Part shown: positions 34,201 to 42,493 of the stretch, piece by piece
How the letters are laid out: every line of letters starts with the position of its first letter
Position numbering within the stretch: position 1 is the first letter of the stretch
Notes under the pieces: generated by a model
Databases searched by the model: none
What the model saw: the letters and a program-made list of their open reading frames with translations, nothing else
What the model was told of the DNA's origin: nothing
NCBI GenBank assembly: GCA_947476485.1
Contig: CANJQU010000019.1
Coordinates: 1 to 48,879 of the forward strand
Source of the DNA: Chitinophagaceae bacterium
GTDB taxonomy: Bacteria; Bacteroidota; Bacteroidia; Chitinophagales; Chitinophagaceae
Length of the DNA: 48,879 nucleotides
Direction: 5' to 3'
Program-made: the position numbers and the translations under genes

Positions 34201-37200
34201 AGCCCATCTGCAATTTCTCCTGCTACCGCTACAGTTTGTGCCGGCAGCAGCATCACAATGTCAAACGCAGTAGGCGGTGGCGTGTGGAGCAGCAGTAATG
34301 GAAATGTTACAGTTATTGCTGGTGTCGTAACGGGTGTCACTGCGGGTACGTCTACAGTATCTTACGTGATCGGAACCTGTTTCGCTACGGCTACAGTTAC
34401 TGTTTTCCCTGCACCTGATACAGGTGTGATCACAGCTCCGGCAACAGCTATCTGCCCTGGTTCTTCTGTTCAGATGAGCGATCCGGTTGCAGGCGGTGTG
34501 TGGAGCTCAAGCAACACTAACGCTACTGTTTCTGCTACAGGTCTTGTTACCGGTGTATCCATCGGCACAAGTGTTATTTCTTATACAGTTACAACAGGCT
34601 GTGGCGCGGTTTCCGCAACACTTGTTGTTACTGTGACCACAACAGCAGGTTCCGGAACCATCCTTGGCCCGGCTACAGTTTGTGTGGGTTCTTTCAATAT
34701 CTATCTTGCCGGTACCCCCGGTGGTACATGGAGCCTTACTAATGCCAACGCGGTAATATCGCCTGTTGGTGTTGTAACCGCAATTACAGCAGGTCCTGAG
34801 ACGGTTGTTTATACTGTTCCCGGAGCTTGTGCTTCATCTACTTTCAATATCACCATTGTTCCGGCTGTTGTTGGTGCAGGCACTATCTTAGGCCCTACAA
34901 GCATTTGTATTGGTTCTACGGTTACTTTGTCTAACCCCACCGCTCCGGGCGGAGTTTGGTCAATGACAAACGGTCACGCTACCATCAATCCAACTACTGG
35001 CCTGGTAACTGCTGTTTCTCCCGGTTTGGATACGGTTCGTTATGTATTGAGTACTGCATGCGGTACTTACACTGCAACTTCAACGATGAATGTGAATTCT
35101 TCAGCAACTCCATCACCGATCAGCGGTCCGCACGTTGTTTGTGTGGGCAGCGTCATCACACTTACCGATGCTGACCTCGGTGGCGCATGGAGCAGCAGCA
35201 ATGCTCGTGCTACAGTTACTCCCGGCGCAGGTAATGTTACCGGTGTTTCACCAGGTCTCGACACTATTAAATACACAGTGGTAAATGGTTGTGGCCTCGG
35301 CTCTACAACTCATATAGTAACCGTTATGCCAACACCGGGCGCAGGTACGATTTTGGGCCCATCCAGTGTTTGCATCGGCGGCACTATCGTTCTTACAGAC
35401 CTTACTTCAGGTGGTACCTGGAGCGCAACAAATGGTAGCGGCACGGTTAGCGCTATCGGTCATTTTACAGGTGTAAGCACCGGTATTGACACAGTATTGT
35501 ATACGATCACGGCTGCTTGCGGCTCTGTAAGTGCAATTAAGGTTGTTACAGTCAATGCTGTTGGCGATGCAGGCATTATCCTGGGTCTCGACAGTGTTTG
35601 TGTTGGTTCTTCGATCACTTTACTCGACTTTACGCCAGGTGGTGTATGGAGCGCAGGTAATGGCCATGCTACTGTTACAGGTGGTGTAGTTACTGGTATC
35701 TCCAATGGCACGGTGCCGATCTCTTACACGGTGGTAACTTCATGCGGTTCCGGCTCTGCCGTGAAGATCGTGAACGTTATGGCTCCGGGTGGTGATCCGG
35801 GTATCATCCAGGGTATTGACGCGGTTTGCGTTGGTTCTGCTATCACACTCACAGATACTTTTGCATCTGGCGGCATATGGGCTACCAGCAATGACAATGC
35901 CATCCTCCTCGGCCCTGGCATCGTTGCAGGTGTTACCCCTGGTATCGACTCAATATTCTACGTAGTAACCAATATGTGCGGAACCAACGAAGCGCGCAAG
36001 ATCATTACTATCAATCCAAGTCCTGTTGTTCCGGCGATCACTGGTCCTACGGCACAGTGTACCGGTACAAACATTACACTCGCAAATTCATTCGGTGGTG
36101 GTGTTTGGTCCAGCAGTGATGTGACGATTGCTAGCGTTAACCTTTCTACCGGTATCGTTACCGGCATCGGTTCTGGTATTGCAACCATAAGCTACACTGT
36201 TACGAATTCATTTGGCTGTCCTGGCACTGCGGTATCTCCGGATACGGTTAGTGATGCCATCAGCGTAACTCCGATCATAGGCAGCGGCTCTATGTGCTTC
36301 GGCGGTCTTAACGTATTGATCGATACAACCGCAGGTGGTGTTTGGAGCAGCAGCGATGCGAGCATTGCAGATGTTGATGCTTCCGGAAATGTTACTGGCC
36401 TGGCCGCTGGTGTTGCGATCATCAGCTACACAGTGACTGGTCCTTGCAACACAGCTTCTGCTACACTTGCAGTTACCGTTAATCCATTACCGGCTATTTC
36501 ACCTATCTCTGGTACCGGCAACGTTTGCCTTGGTGGTACAACAACTGTATCTGATGCAGTTACAGGCGGTGTGTGGAGCAGCAGCGATACAACAGTGCTT
36601 ACAATTGATCCGGTAACCGGAGTGATCACTGGCGTAACTGCCGGCACTGCCAACGTTATCTATACAGTTACCAGCGGCACTGGTTGCTCATCAGCAACTG
36701 CCGTTACGTTTACCGTAAATACACCTCCGGTTATGGCGCCTATCACAGGTATTACCAACCAGTGTGTGGGTGGCACTTCACTTCTTGCTAACGCTACAGG
36801 CGGCGGCGTATGGAGCAGCAGCGATGTTACCATTGCTACTGTGGACGCAGGCGGTACAGTTACGGGTATTGCAGAAGGTATTGTTACCATCAGCTACTCT
36901 ACTACCGGTGGTACCGGGTGTATTGGCGCAGCTACCGTATCTGATACAGTTAGCGTATTGCCGGTACCAACGCCGATCACCGGCACAATGAACGTTTGCG
37001 AAGGTGCAACTACTGCGCTTACTAACGCAACAGCAGGTGGTGCTTGGAGCAGCAATGATGTTACAATAGCTACTGTTGATCCTGTTACCGGTGTTGTTAC
37101 CGGTGTGCTTGCAGGTACAGACTTTATCTTCTATACTGTTACTAATGCTTGCGGCTCTGTGATCGACTCAGCAACGATCACTGTTGATGCAGCTCCGGTT

Positions 37201-38130
37201 GTAGGTCCGATCTTAGCTAGCTTCTCTTCGGTTTGTATCGGAACAACAATTACACTTTCTGATGCTACACCGGGTGGTGTTTGGAGCAGCAGCGATACCA
37301 GCATTGCAACCATCAATGCTTCAGGCGTTGTTACAGGTATCGCCAATGGCACAGTTACAATTACTTATTCTGTGACCAGCGGTGGCTGCTCAGGAATTGC
37401 GATCTATACCCTGAACGTTTCAACAAGTTCAATGGGTGTAGCCGTCGTTCCTGCCAGTGCAACACTTTGCCATGGCAACAATGTGAACATGCACGTTACT
37501 GCGATCATACCAGGTATGACCTACCAGTGGTTGCTGAACGGCACTATCATACCAGGCGCTACAAACTCAGGTTACATTGCAGACAGCGCAGGCACTTATA
37601 CGCTCGAGGTTAACAATGGTACCTGCAGCATGACGATCAGCGGTTGCGTAGTATCTAACGAGCCAAACCCGGTTATCGGATTTAACAGCCCGAATATATT
37701 GTATACTGGTTCGTTCTTCGCTTATCAGTGGTACAAGAATGGCGTTGCGATCTCTGGTGCTAACAGCAGCACTTACTACGAGACATCACCAGGTTTCTAC
37801 ACCGTAGTTGTTACAGATATGAATGGTTGCTCTGATACAGCTTCTGGCTATACTGTCTCTGGCGGTAGCGGTGGTGTTCATGTTGGTACAGTTGGCAACA
37901 ACGGCAACATCAGGATATTCCCTAACCCTGCTACTTCAGTACTGACTATCGATGCACCAATGAATGTTAACGTATCGATCCTGAGTGTGGACGGCAAGAC
38001 GCTGATCGCTCAGAAATCAGCTAACAGCATCGACATCAGCCAGCTGGCAAACGGCATGTACCTGATCATGATCTACAACGAAAATGACATGTTGCTCATG
38101 ACTTCTAAATTCGTGAAGTCAGAACAATAA
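31207..38130 (+). CDS. Giant T9SS-exported protein with 22 Ig-like (BIG2-type) repeats
   Basis: This 2307-residue protein has a signal peptide (1-27, cleavage near GAFAS). Residues 28-330 form an N-terminal module (SHIVGMDLNYQSLGGNVYRV) common to large surface proteins of gliding Bacteroidetes. About residues 425-2075 hold 22 repeats of 70-90 residues with the pattern V-C-x-G, G-G-x-W-S-S, A-x-V, G-x-V-T-G-V, I-x-Y and C. Two Cys per repeat suggest one disulfide each. Repeats 1-16 mostly have S-S-x-N after Trp, and repeats 17-22 have S-S-x-D. After two Ig/PKD-like domains (TYQWLLNG, AYQWYKNG), a type A T9SS sorting domain (IRIFPNPATSVLTID) ends the chain. It is likely an adhesin or matrix fibre. 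A terminator follows. Confidence 0.9.
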   Translation: MKRHLPLYLRSLLLSGLFLLTGFGAFASHIVGMDLNYQSLGGNVYRVTLVAYGDCASGGPFTSLATASPQICIYNGGTSFATISLAVDPTNSGTLASPVCTADTGLTTCSGGTIIGIKKYTYTGTVTLSGPSHVWRFIFDGNMGAATAAGRLSGITNVVNPDNGLTVLVDTLDNTYHNNTSPVLPVVPTPYYCLNNTDHYNPAASDAEGDSLRFYLSPGLQVGTTAANCAAASAAGNVTYVTGYSATSPLATSAGTFVFSAATGDISFVPNVVQRSLVVYNIREYRNDTFMGSSQREMTFLVQTCVNTPPNGGGGITSSTGGGVIVDSLNYHICTNSGAFTLTVNPRESLPTANITVTSFGLPAGATMTYTGNGTPTPSATFHWTSTGIPAGIYTFYLVYTDDNCPIAGQTTQAFNITINSLGVITGVANVCPNDTTQLFNSTSGGFWSSSNPGVATVGSATGIVTGVTSGTATISYSVGTCFVTRIVTVNPAPGPILGATHVCIGQTITLSDTPAGGTWSSANSAIATVTAGGVVTGVTAGGVTTITYTQGAFGCFATIVDSVLASPGTISGNLAICPGQTTSLSNATGGGGTWTSSNTGVATVLLTSGLVTGVASGTAVITFTAGTGCTATAIVTVNNAVGPITPSPVVLCLGGLITLTDTPPGGVWSSSNTGVATITSTGVLTSVGIGTTTISYTNAGCSATTVATVNSAPAPITPATSIICVGNTVNLTDPTTGGVWSSGNTAVATVGGTGIVTGTGAGIATISYAIGTCVVTATVSVSPAVAAITPTPVVICLGGTVTLADATPGGTWSSTNTGVATISGGGVVTSVGVGTTTISYTTAGCAATTIVTVNNAPSPITPAGAAVCTGATVNLTDATSGGVWSASNGNANVGGTGIVTGVAAGTVTISYSIGTCIVTAIVTVNAGAAAISPSSLTLCIGNTATVSDAVGGGVWSSSNGNATVSAGGLVTAVSSGTSIISYTIGSCSATITAVVSASPSAISPATATVCAGSSITMSNAVGGGVWSSSNGNVTVIAGVVTGVTAGTSTVSYVIGTCFATATVTVFPAPDTGVITAPATAICPGSSVQMSDPVAGGVWSSSNTNATVSATGLVTGVSIGTSVISYTVTTGCGAVSATLVVTVTTTAGSGTILGPATVCVGSFNIYLAGTPGGTWSLTNANAVISPVGVVTAITAGPETVVYTVPGACASSTFNITIVPAVVGAGTILGPTSICIGSTVTLSNPTAPGGVWSMTNGHATINPTTGLVTAVSPGLDTVRYVLSTACGTYTATSTMNVNSSATPSPISGPHVVCVGSVITLTDADLGGAWSSSNARATVTPGAGNVTGVSPGLDTIKYTVVNGCGLGSTTHIVTVMPTPGAGTILGPSSVCIGGTIVLTDLTSGGTWSATNGSGTVSAIGHFTGVSTGIDTVLYTITAACGSVSAIKVVTVNAVGDAGIILGLDSVCVGSSITLLDFTPGGVWSAGNGHATVTGGVVTGISNGTVPISYTVVTSCGSGSAVKIVNVMAPGGDPGIIQGIDAVCVGSAITLTDTFASGGIWATSNDNAILLGPGIVAGVTPGIDSIFYVVTNMCGTNEARKIITINPSPVVPAITGPTAQCTGTNITLANSFGGGVWSSSDVTIASVNLSTGIVTGIGSGIATISYTVTNSFGCPGTAVSPDTVSDAISVTPIIGSGSMCFGGLNVLIDTTAGGVWSSSDASIADVDASGNVTGLAAGVAIISYTVTGPCNTASATLAVTVNPLPAISPISGTGNVCLGGTTTVSDAVTGGVWSSSDTTVLTIDPVTGVITGVTAGTANVIYTVTSGTGCSSATAVTFTVNTPPVMAPITGITNQCVGGTSLLANATGGGVWSSSDVTIATVDAGGTVTGIAEGIVTISYSTTGGTGCIGAATVSDTVSVLPVPTPITGTMNVCEGATTALTNATAGGAWSSNDVTIATVDPVTGVVTGVLAGTDFIFYTVTNACGSVIDSATITVDAAPVVGPILASFSSVCIGTTITLSDATPGGVWSSSDTSIATINASGVVTGIANGTVTITYSVTSGGCSGIAIYTLNVSTSSMGVAVVPASATLCHGNNVNMHVTAIIPGMTYQWLLNGTIIPGATNSGYIADSAGTYTLEVNNGTCSMTISGCVVSNEPNPVIGFNSPNILYTGSFFAYQWYKNGVAISGANSSTYYETSPGFYTVVVTDMNGCSDTASGYTVSGGSGGVHVGTVGNNGNIRIFPNPATSVLTIDAPMNVNVSILSVDGKTLIAQKSANSIDISQLANGMYLIMIYNENDMLLMTSKFVKSEQ

Positions 38131-38152
38131 GCATTAAAATAATCAGATCAAT

Positions 38153-38187
38153 AACGCCCGAAGCTTACGCTTTGGGCGTTGTTGTTT
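38153..38187 (+). terminator. Rho-independent terminator after the giant gene
   Basis: A 12-bp stem (38153-38164 with 38169-38180, one G-U pair, loop TTAC) is followed by GTTGTTTT. It starts 22 bases after the stop codon. Confidence 0.8.
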
Positions 38188-38262
38188 TAGGGACGGTTAG
38201 ATTATTTCTTGTTACAATGAACCGCTATCATTTTTATTAAAAAGCCAAATTGAAAGGCGCTT

Positions 38263-38366
38263 ACCGGGTAAACAATGTGCTGCGCACAAGGACTTTGCAA
38301 ATGACAAATTGCACGTAACTCACGCAACTTCACCCTCTCCTTCGGAGAGGGCAGGGGAGAGGTCTC
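38263..38366. repeat. 104-bp interspersed element with TTCG hairpin, copy 3 (intergenic)
   Basis: This stretch aligns without gaps to 42104-42206, which lies inside the HTH gene. The first 68 bases are about 80% identical by eye. The right end holds the CACCCTCTCCTTCGGAGAGG hairpin. Between 38131 and 38700 I see this element and the terminator but no credible gene. Confidence 0.75.
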
Positions 38367-38700
38367 ATGCGCCTGATTCACCTAACCGTTTTTGGCAGCC
38401 AGGCCTGCCCTGCGCAACGCCGAAGGGCGGAAGGAAGACTGAAGATAGCACTTGGCTAAATAGCATTTTTGATAACGGCTTATCTCACTTCCAAAATGCA
38501 AGCTTCTTGCTTTTGTTGCGATGTCAATCTGGGCTAATTGGCGGAATGAAATAATGAAGAATACCGGCTTTGATCTTAACTGGGAACAGGACAATTATGG
38601 CAACAATAGCCCGCGATTTCAATCGTGGGATTAGGAATGAGCAGCTAATGACAAACCGTTTCTAACGCTTTAAATACGCACATTGGGGTATCGTATCAAC

Positions 38701-38843
38701 TTCAACCTATCACTTATCAACCTATCACTTATCAACTTATCACTTATCACCTATCACTTATCAACTTATCACTTATCACTTATCACTTATCAACTTATCA
38801 CTTATCACTTATCACTTATCACTTATCAACCTATCTCTTATCA
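38701..38843 (-). repeat. Heptamer array (C[T/C]TATCA, with 8-mer ACTTATCA variants)
   Basis: About 18 units of seven or eight bases run from TTCAACC to TTATCA. On the - strand the unit reads TGATAAG, so every unit carries TGA and TAA, and the 7-base step brings them into all three frames. The left unit overlaps the last codons (D-K-R-stop) of the C45-type gene. Confidence 0.85.
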
Positions 38844-40534
38844 CATTTCCCCGCTTGCTTCCTGATCCTCTCCTCTTCGCCCTTGGTAGCGATCTCTTTG
38901 GTTAAAGCAGTTTCGTAATATTTCTTCGCCTGCACTTTGTTTCCGTGCCTGAATTCATAATCACCCGCGAGTTCGTAAGCAACATAGAACTCAGGATTAT
39001 CAGCTATAAGCCGCGCCACATCTACCGTTTTTCCATCTGCGATCTCCTGCTTTATCCTCCGGAAATCAACGAACTGCTGAAATTCCGGGGTCTGCAGGAA
39101 TGGATCAGCAGCAATATTCAGCGCACTATCGCAAACCTCGGTATTGTGCTGTAGCCCCTTCATTGCAAAGATCTTATTCAGGTCATAGCAAACATATTCA
39201 CCCAGTTGCCAGGGAGATGTAGAAACCCATACCAGCCGTTTCTGAGGCTCAAAAACCACCGAATGATGAGCGATCAATTGGTTTACCGCCTTTTCATTTC
39301 CCATGCCTATATTCTGCCCGTGCAGGCCGGCGCGGTCACGGAGTATGTCTACCGTCTTTTGCACCGTATTAGGGCCGCGTTGCTGCAACAGCTCGTTAAG
39401 CCGCTCAGATCGGTATTCAGAGGCGCTTTCCTTCACCCATTGCTTGTTTGAAGCCAGTTGTTTCAGCTCTTCACCCTGGAAATGATTGGTACACGTAATG
39501 AAATTGTCCTTAGGTGCATACATATCCATGCTATCCGGCGTCTTTTCGATCACCACAGCCCGATTGTCATTGGCCGACCCGATAAGGAACGATTCCGACA
39601 CGAACATTTTCCGCTTCTTTGCGATAGCATACGCCTCATCTATGTTCTTGGCATACTGCAACACTTCCCGCGCCACCAGCGATACCGGTGTAGCAGCACC
39701 TGACGGCCAGGTGGTCTTATCGGCATTGATGGTCACAGTAAGCCCCTGGTCGTTCATACCAGAGACAACACCAGTAAAGCCCGCCCACGTGATCATCATA
39801 AAGCGGTAGCCTGCAGATGGGTGATAGAATGCCACTAATTTATCCTCCGCAAATTTATCGCCCATATAGAAGTCGAAGTTGCGGCCTACGATCATCGTGC
39901 TGTCCGCTGAATGGTCATTCCATGTGGCGAACGATGTGCAGCCCACCAGTGCAATGCTTTGCAGCGCATGGCCTATATCGTGCGCCCCATGGTAGTTCAG
40001 CAGGCGCTCGTACTTGGTGCCTATATAACCATAATCGTCCGATGCAGAGAAGGATATGCCGTAGATCTCGTCCTTAAATTCTTCGGAGACATTCTTTGCC
40101 AGGTTACGGTTGAACACACCGATGAAGTACCGGAGGAATTGCCGGTATCTATAGGAAGGGATGATCCGTTTGATCTGGTCAGTAAAATTATCCTCCTGCC
40201 GTTTTACCAGCTCGCTGGTGAGCTTGCCGTATATCACACCCCGCTCAAAGGGTTCGCCCTCCACATACAGCTCATACAACCCCGACTTGCTTTTGCGGAA
40301 CCAGTTATTGCCTATTACATAGCAGTTGCTGTCCAGTTGCGTGCGTTGCAGCTTCAGCGCATCCTCATTCGTTACCTTTGGCGGATCTATACGCGATACA
40401 CTTACCGCATATATCGAGAAGATGATCAGCAACACAACTACCGTAATGACCGTATACTTTACCGTCCGCCACAAAACCAGCAATATATATCGCAGTATAC
40501 GCCACAGCCTGCCACCGCTTCTTTCCTGTTCCAA
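38831..40534 (-). CDS. C45-type Ntn hydrolase (acyl-CoA:6-APA acyltransferase-like), membrane-anchored
   Basis: This 567-residue protein begins with a membrane anchor (residues 25-45). An autoproteolytic Ntn-hydrolase domain follows, related to acyl-CoA:6-aminopenicillanate acyltransferase and peptidase family C45. The likely nucleophile is Cys199 in ALVGCTSFATWN, with IVGRNFDFYMGD following as the family motif. The segment GMNDQGLTVTIN fits the core strand. A helical tail (FYVAYELAGDYEFRHGNKVQ) looks like a tetratricopeptide-type repeat. Proteins like this occur in flexirubin/aryl polyene clusters, and the pigment-type genes 2.3 kb away support that. Start codon is a TTG, since no ATG precedes the anchor and a good promoter lies 22 bases upstream. 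Its last codons lie in the heptamer array. Confidence 0.85.
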   Translation of the reverse strand: MEQERSGGRLWRILRYILLVLWRTVKYTVITVVVLLIIFSIYAVSVSRIDPPKVTNEDALKLQRTQLDSNCYVIGNNWFRKSKSGLYELYVEGEPFERGVIYGKLTSELVKRQEDNFTDQIKRIIPSYRYRQFLRYFIGVFNRNLAKNVSEEFKDEIYGISFSASDDYGYIGTKYERLLNYHGAHDIGHALQSIALVGCTSFATWNDHSADSTMIVGRNFDFYMGDKFAEDKLVAFYHPSAGYRFMMITWAGFTGVVSGMNDQGLTVTINADKTTWPSGAATPVSLVAREVLQYAKNIDEAYAIAKKRKMFVSESFLIGSANDNRAVVIEKTPDSMDMYAPKDNFITCTNHFQGEELKQLASNKQWVKESASEYRSERLNELLQQRGPNTVQKTVDILRDRAGLHGQNIGMGNEKAVNQLIAHHSVVFEPQKRLVWVSTSPWQLGEYVCYDLNKIFAMKGLQHNTEVCDSALNIAADPFLQTPEFQQFVDFRRIKQEIADGKTVDVARLIADNPEFYVAYELAGDYEFRHGNKVQAKKYYETALTKEIATKGEEERIRKQAGKCDKR

Positions 40535-40556
40535 AAAATATATGAATATTAGGGCG

Positions 40557-40585
40557 CAAAGGTACGGAATCTAATATTGCATCAA
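40557..40585 (-). promoter_or_regulatory. Promoter of the C45-type gene (TTG and TACCTTTG on - strand)
   Basis: On the - strand, TTG (40585-40583) and TACCTTTG (40564-40557) are separated by 18 bases, an ideal Bacteroidetes spacing. The -7 box is an exact TAnnTTTG. The leader would be about 17 nt and supports a TTG start at 40534. Confidence 0.65.
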
Positions 40586-40652
40586 TTTTACCGGACATAT
40601 TGGCCACAATTCAAATCTTCGCATTGACGCAATTACTGTATTTACTTAAAAG

Positions 40653-40733
40653 AAGCCCAAAGGGCTTAAATATGAATAGCCACCGGTGAAACCGGTGGTA
40701 AAATGAACGAAACGCCACAACCCCAACGGGGTT
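40653..40733. repeat. Three short palindromes in a row
   Basis: AAGCCC/GGGCTT (40653-40667), CCACCGGT/ACCGGTGG (40680-40698) and AACCCC/GGGGTT (40719-40733) are three perfect hairpins with 3-base loops within 81 bases. The cluster looks like a palindromic repeat unit. No credible gene lies between 40535 and 41375. Confidence 0.7.
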
Positions 40734-40787
40734 GAATGTGATGTGTAGTGCGATGACTGGAAATGCACCCGACATAATCTGGCAGCG

Positions 40788-40817
40788 GGTGTGGCACATT
40801 TTCAAAATGGCCACACC
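40788..40817. repeat. 30-bp palindrome with GTGTGG/CCACAC arms, copy 1
   Basis: Outer arms GGTGTGG and CCACACC enclose CATTTTCAAAATG. A second copy with a changed but still paired inner stem lies at 42662-42692. Confidence 0.7.
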
Positions 40818-40940
40818 TGTGCGTAGGTGACCCGGACGCTCACTGGCGCGAGTTTGAGGTATAGCCCTGTGCATAGCCAACTCGTGTCTGAATAGTTTAG
40901 CCAGTTTGTAACTGGCGTTCTACAATAACGAAACATAACA

Positions 40941-41095
40941 TTCTCGTGTATCAAATTAATCACCATAATCAAAAAAATCATAGTTCAGACAACCTCGCGC
41001 ATACAGTAGATCAGTTAACCCCGACTAATCTGAGGTTCAAATATTCTCGCGCATCAAATTAATCACGTCAATCAAATAAATCATAGTTCAGACAA
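40941..41095 (+). repeat. Two 52-bp direct repeats
   Basis: Copies at 40941-40992 and 41044-41095 match at about 46 of 52 positions, starting TTCTCG and ending TAGTTCAGACAA. They share no inverted ends and carry no open frame. Confidence 0.75.
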
Positions 41096-41189
41096 TTTTG
41101 TGGGAATCTCAAACCCTTACCCATCCTGCATCCCACCCAGGATATCCACAATTTGCCCGCCATATTATCCAAATACAAACACCCGATTC

Positions 41190-41197
41190 TACCTTTG
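41190..41197 (+). promoter_or_regulatory. Orphan -7 box (TACCTTTG)
   Basis: TACCTTTG matches TAnnTTTG but lies 179 bases before the next start codon and has no good upstream TTG element. It could serve the HTH gene or be the remnant of a lost gene. Confidence 0.35.
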
Positions 41198-41338
41198 TAT
41201 CGAAAAACATTTTTTAACCAAACCCTTGCCACTAAAGAGTAATAACATTTGAACAGAAGAATCGGCAGCAACGGACTTTGTGCCTCTGCGCCTTAGCGGT
41301 TAAACATACCGCGCGCCGGACCTAAGTTTAAATGAGAG

Positions 41339-41362
41339 AACCCCCTTCTGGGGGCAGGGGGT
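41339..41362. repeat. 8-bp inverted repeat before the HTH gene
   Basis: AACCCCCT (41339-41346) and AGGGGGTT (41355-41362) flank a 9-base loop, 13 bases before the ATG at 41376. In RNA it could affect ribosome access. Confidence 0.6.
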
Positions 41363-41375
41363 TAACCTTTACCTT

Positions 41376-42440
41376 ATGATCACCGAACAACAAGCCAATG
41401 CCAAAAGCCTCTATTTTCAGACAAACCTTAGCGTAACCCAGATCGCGGAAGTACTCAAACTATCGCGCCGCACCCTCCATTACTGGATACGCACAAAAAA
41501 CTGGGATCGTATCAAGCAAAGCGCCGCCATTATGCCCACAATGGTTGCCGAAAGTTGCACCCTCATGATCGCCCGCCTTTCAGAGAACATCCTCTCTGAA
41601 GACCGCATGATGAAGCCCTGCACCCACATCGAGGCTAACACAATGTATAAGCTTGCCCTTACCGCAGGCAAGATGAGAACCCGCGCCACACTCAGCGAAA
41701 ATCTCGAAATGCTCGGCTTCTTTATGGATCACGTGAACAAACAATCTCCCGAAATGGCAACAGCTTTTGTGCCCTTTGTAGAGAGTTATATCTCATCCCG
41801 TGCTGCCATCAACATCAATCAGCTCACCCCCGAACATTTCAACGAGCTAGGCTTCATTCCCCGAACCGAAAAAGACAACACCGAAACAAAACTCGACCTC
41901 CAGGACATCATGGAGTGGTCCCTAAAAGATGCCTCTACAGCCGATATCGAGCAGTTCCGCTCAATGCAGGATCCGGTCCCTGATAATCCACCGGCAGATT
42001 ATTTTGAAGCTCCCAAATATGCACCATCGCAAGCAAGCGAGCCGCTTCCATCCGCTCCGGTTGCATGCTCGGCAAACCCCGAACCTGTGTCAGCGGATGG
42101 GACACCGGGTAAACAATTTTCTACACACAAGCAATTCCCAAATAATACATCGGACGTAACTCACGCTACTTCACCCGCTCCTTCGGAGGGGGCCGGGGAG
42201 AGGTCCGTCACTCCTACTGATTCCGAGCACGCAGCCAACCTCGATCGCGAAAAGCTCGCATTCGAAGCCAGCCTCGAAAAATTCCGCGACGCCACTGGCC
42301 AGGTCAACTACGAAAAATATATCAACAACTTCCTCGCCAACAATCCCATCACTCCAAAACTAGACACCCAGGCAAAATTCCTCAAACACCAAAAGGCGCT
42401 CGATAAACTAAACAACAACGACACCAACAAAGCAGCATAA
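41376..42440 (+). CDS. HTH protein, phage terminase small-subunit-like
   Basis: This 354-residue protein has an N-terminal helix-turn-helix (SVTQIAEVLKLSRRTLHYWI) like those of phage terminase small subunits and related DNA-binding proteins. A helical middle follows (SENLEMLGFFMDHVNKQSPE). Residues about 244-278 are encoded by a copy of an intergenic repeat (42104-42206), which gives THATSPAPSEGAGERS. The tail (about 290-354) is helical and polar. No large terminase, portal or other phage gene is near, so this may be a domesticated or stranded gene. It is transcribed against its pigment-type neighbours. Function is not known; the HTH part is the safest claim. Confidence 0.65.
   Translation: MITEQQANAKSLYFQTNLSVTQIAEVLKLSRRTLHYWIRTKNWDRIKQSAAIMPTMVAESCTLMIARLSENILSEDRMMKPCTHIEANTMYKLALTAGKMRTRATLSENLEMLGFFMDHVNKQSPEMATAFVPFVESYISSRAAININQLTPEHFNELGFIPRTEKDNTETKLDLQDIMEWSLKDASTADIEQFRSMQDPVPDNPPADYFEAPKYAPSQASEPLPSAPVACSANPEPVSADGTPGKQFSTHKQFPNNTSDVTHATSPAPSEGAGERSVTPTDSEHAANLDREKLAFEASLEKFRDATGQVNYEKYINNFLANNPITPKLDTQAKFLKHQKALDKLNNNDTNKAA
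42104..42206 (+). repeat. 104-bp interspersed element, copy 4, inside the HTH gene
   Basis: It aligns without gaps to 38263-38366, including the TTCG hairpin at the right end. The frame is kept through it, so it has added about 34 residues to the protein. Confidence 0.75.
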
Positions 42441-42493
42441 GGGAACCTGCTCGTTTACACATTTTGTAACTCGCGAGTCGCTGCGTAACACCT

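Noticed and set aside
31207-38130. Frame errors or misassembly in the giant repeat gene
   Set aside because: The frame is open for 2307 codons with an intact signal peptide and sorting domain, and the repeats are diverged enough to be distinct.
38309-38554. Open frame of 81 codons
   Set aside because: It consists largely of the 104-bp repeat element and low-complexity sequence, and lacks a protein-like pattern beyond the repeat.
38701-38843. Possible CRISPR array
   Set aside because: The units are 7-8 bases with no spacers, and no cas genes are present.
39911-40552. Long + strand open frame opposite the C45-type gene
   Set aside because: It is antisense to a gene with clear motifs and a promoter, and shows no family pattern.
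40611-40880. - strand frame of 89 codons upstream of the C45-type gene
   Set aside because: It runs through three palindromes and other repeats and has no protein-like pattern.
41068-41271. - strand frame of 67 codons before the HTH gene
   Set aside because: It overlaps a direct repeat and has no known motif or promoter.
41376-42440. Transposase or prophage
   Set aside because: The HTH resembles terminase small subunits, but there is no catalytic domain, no other phage gene and no inverted ends.
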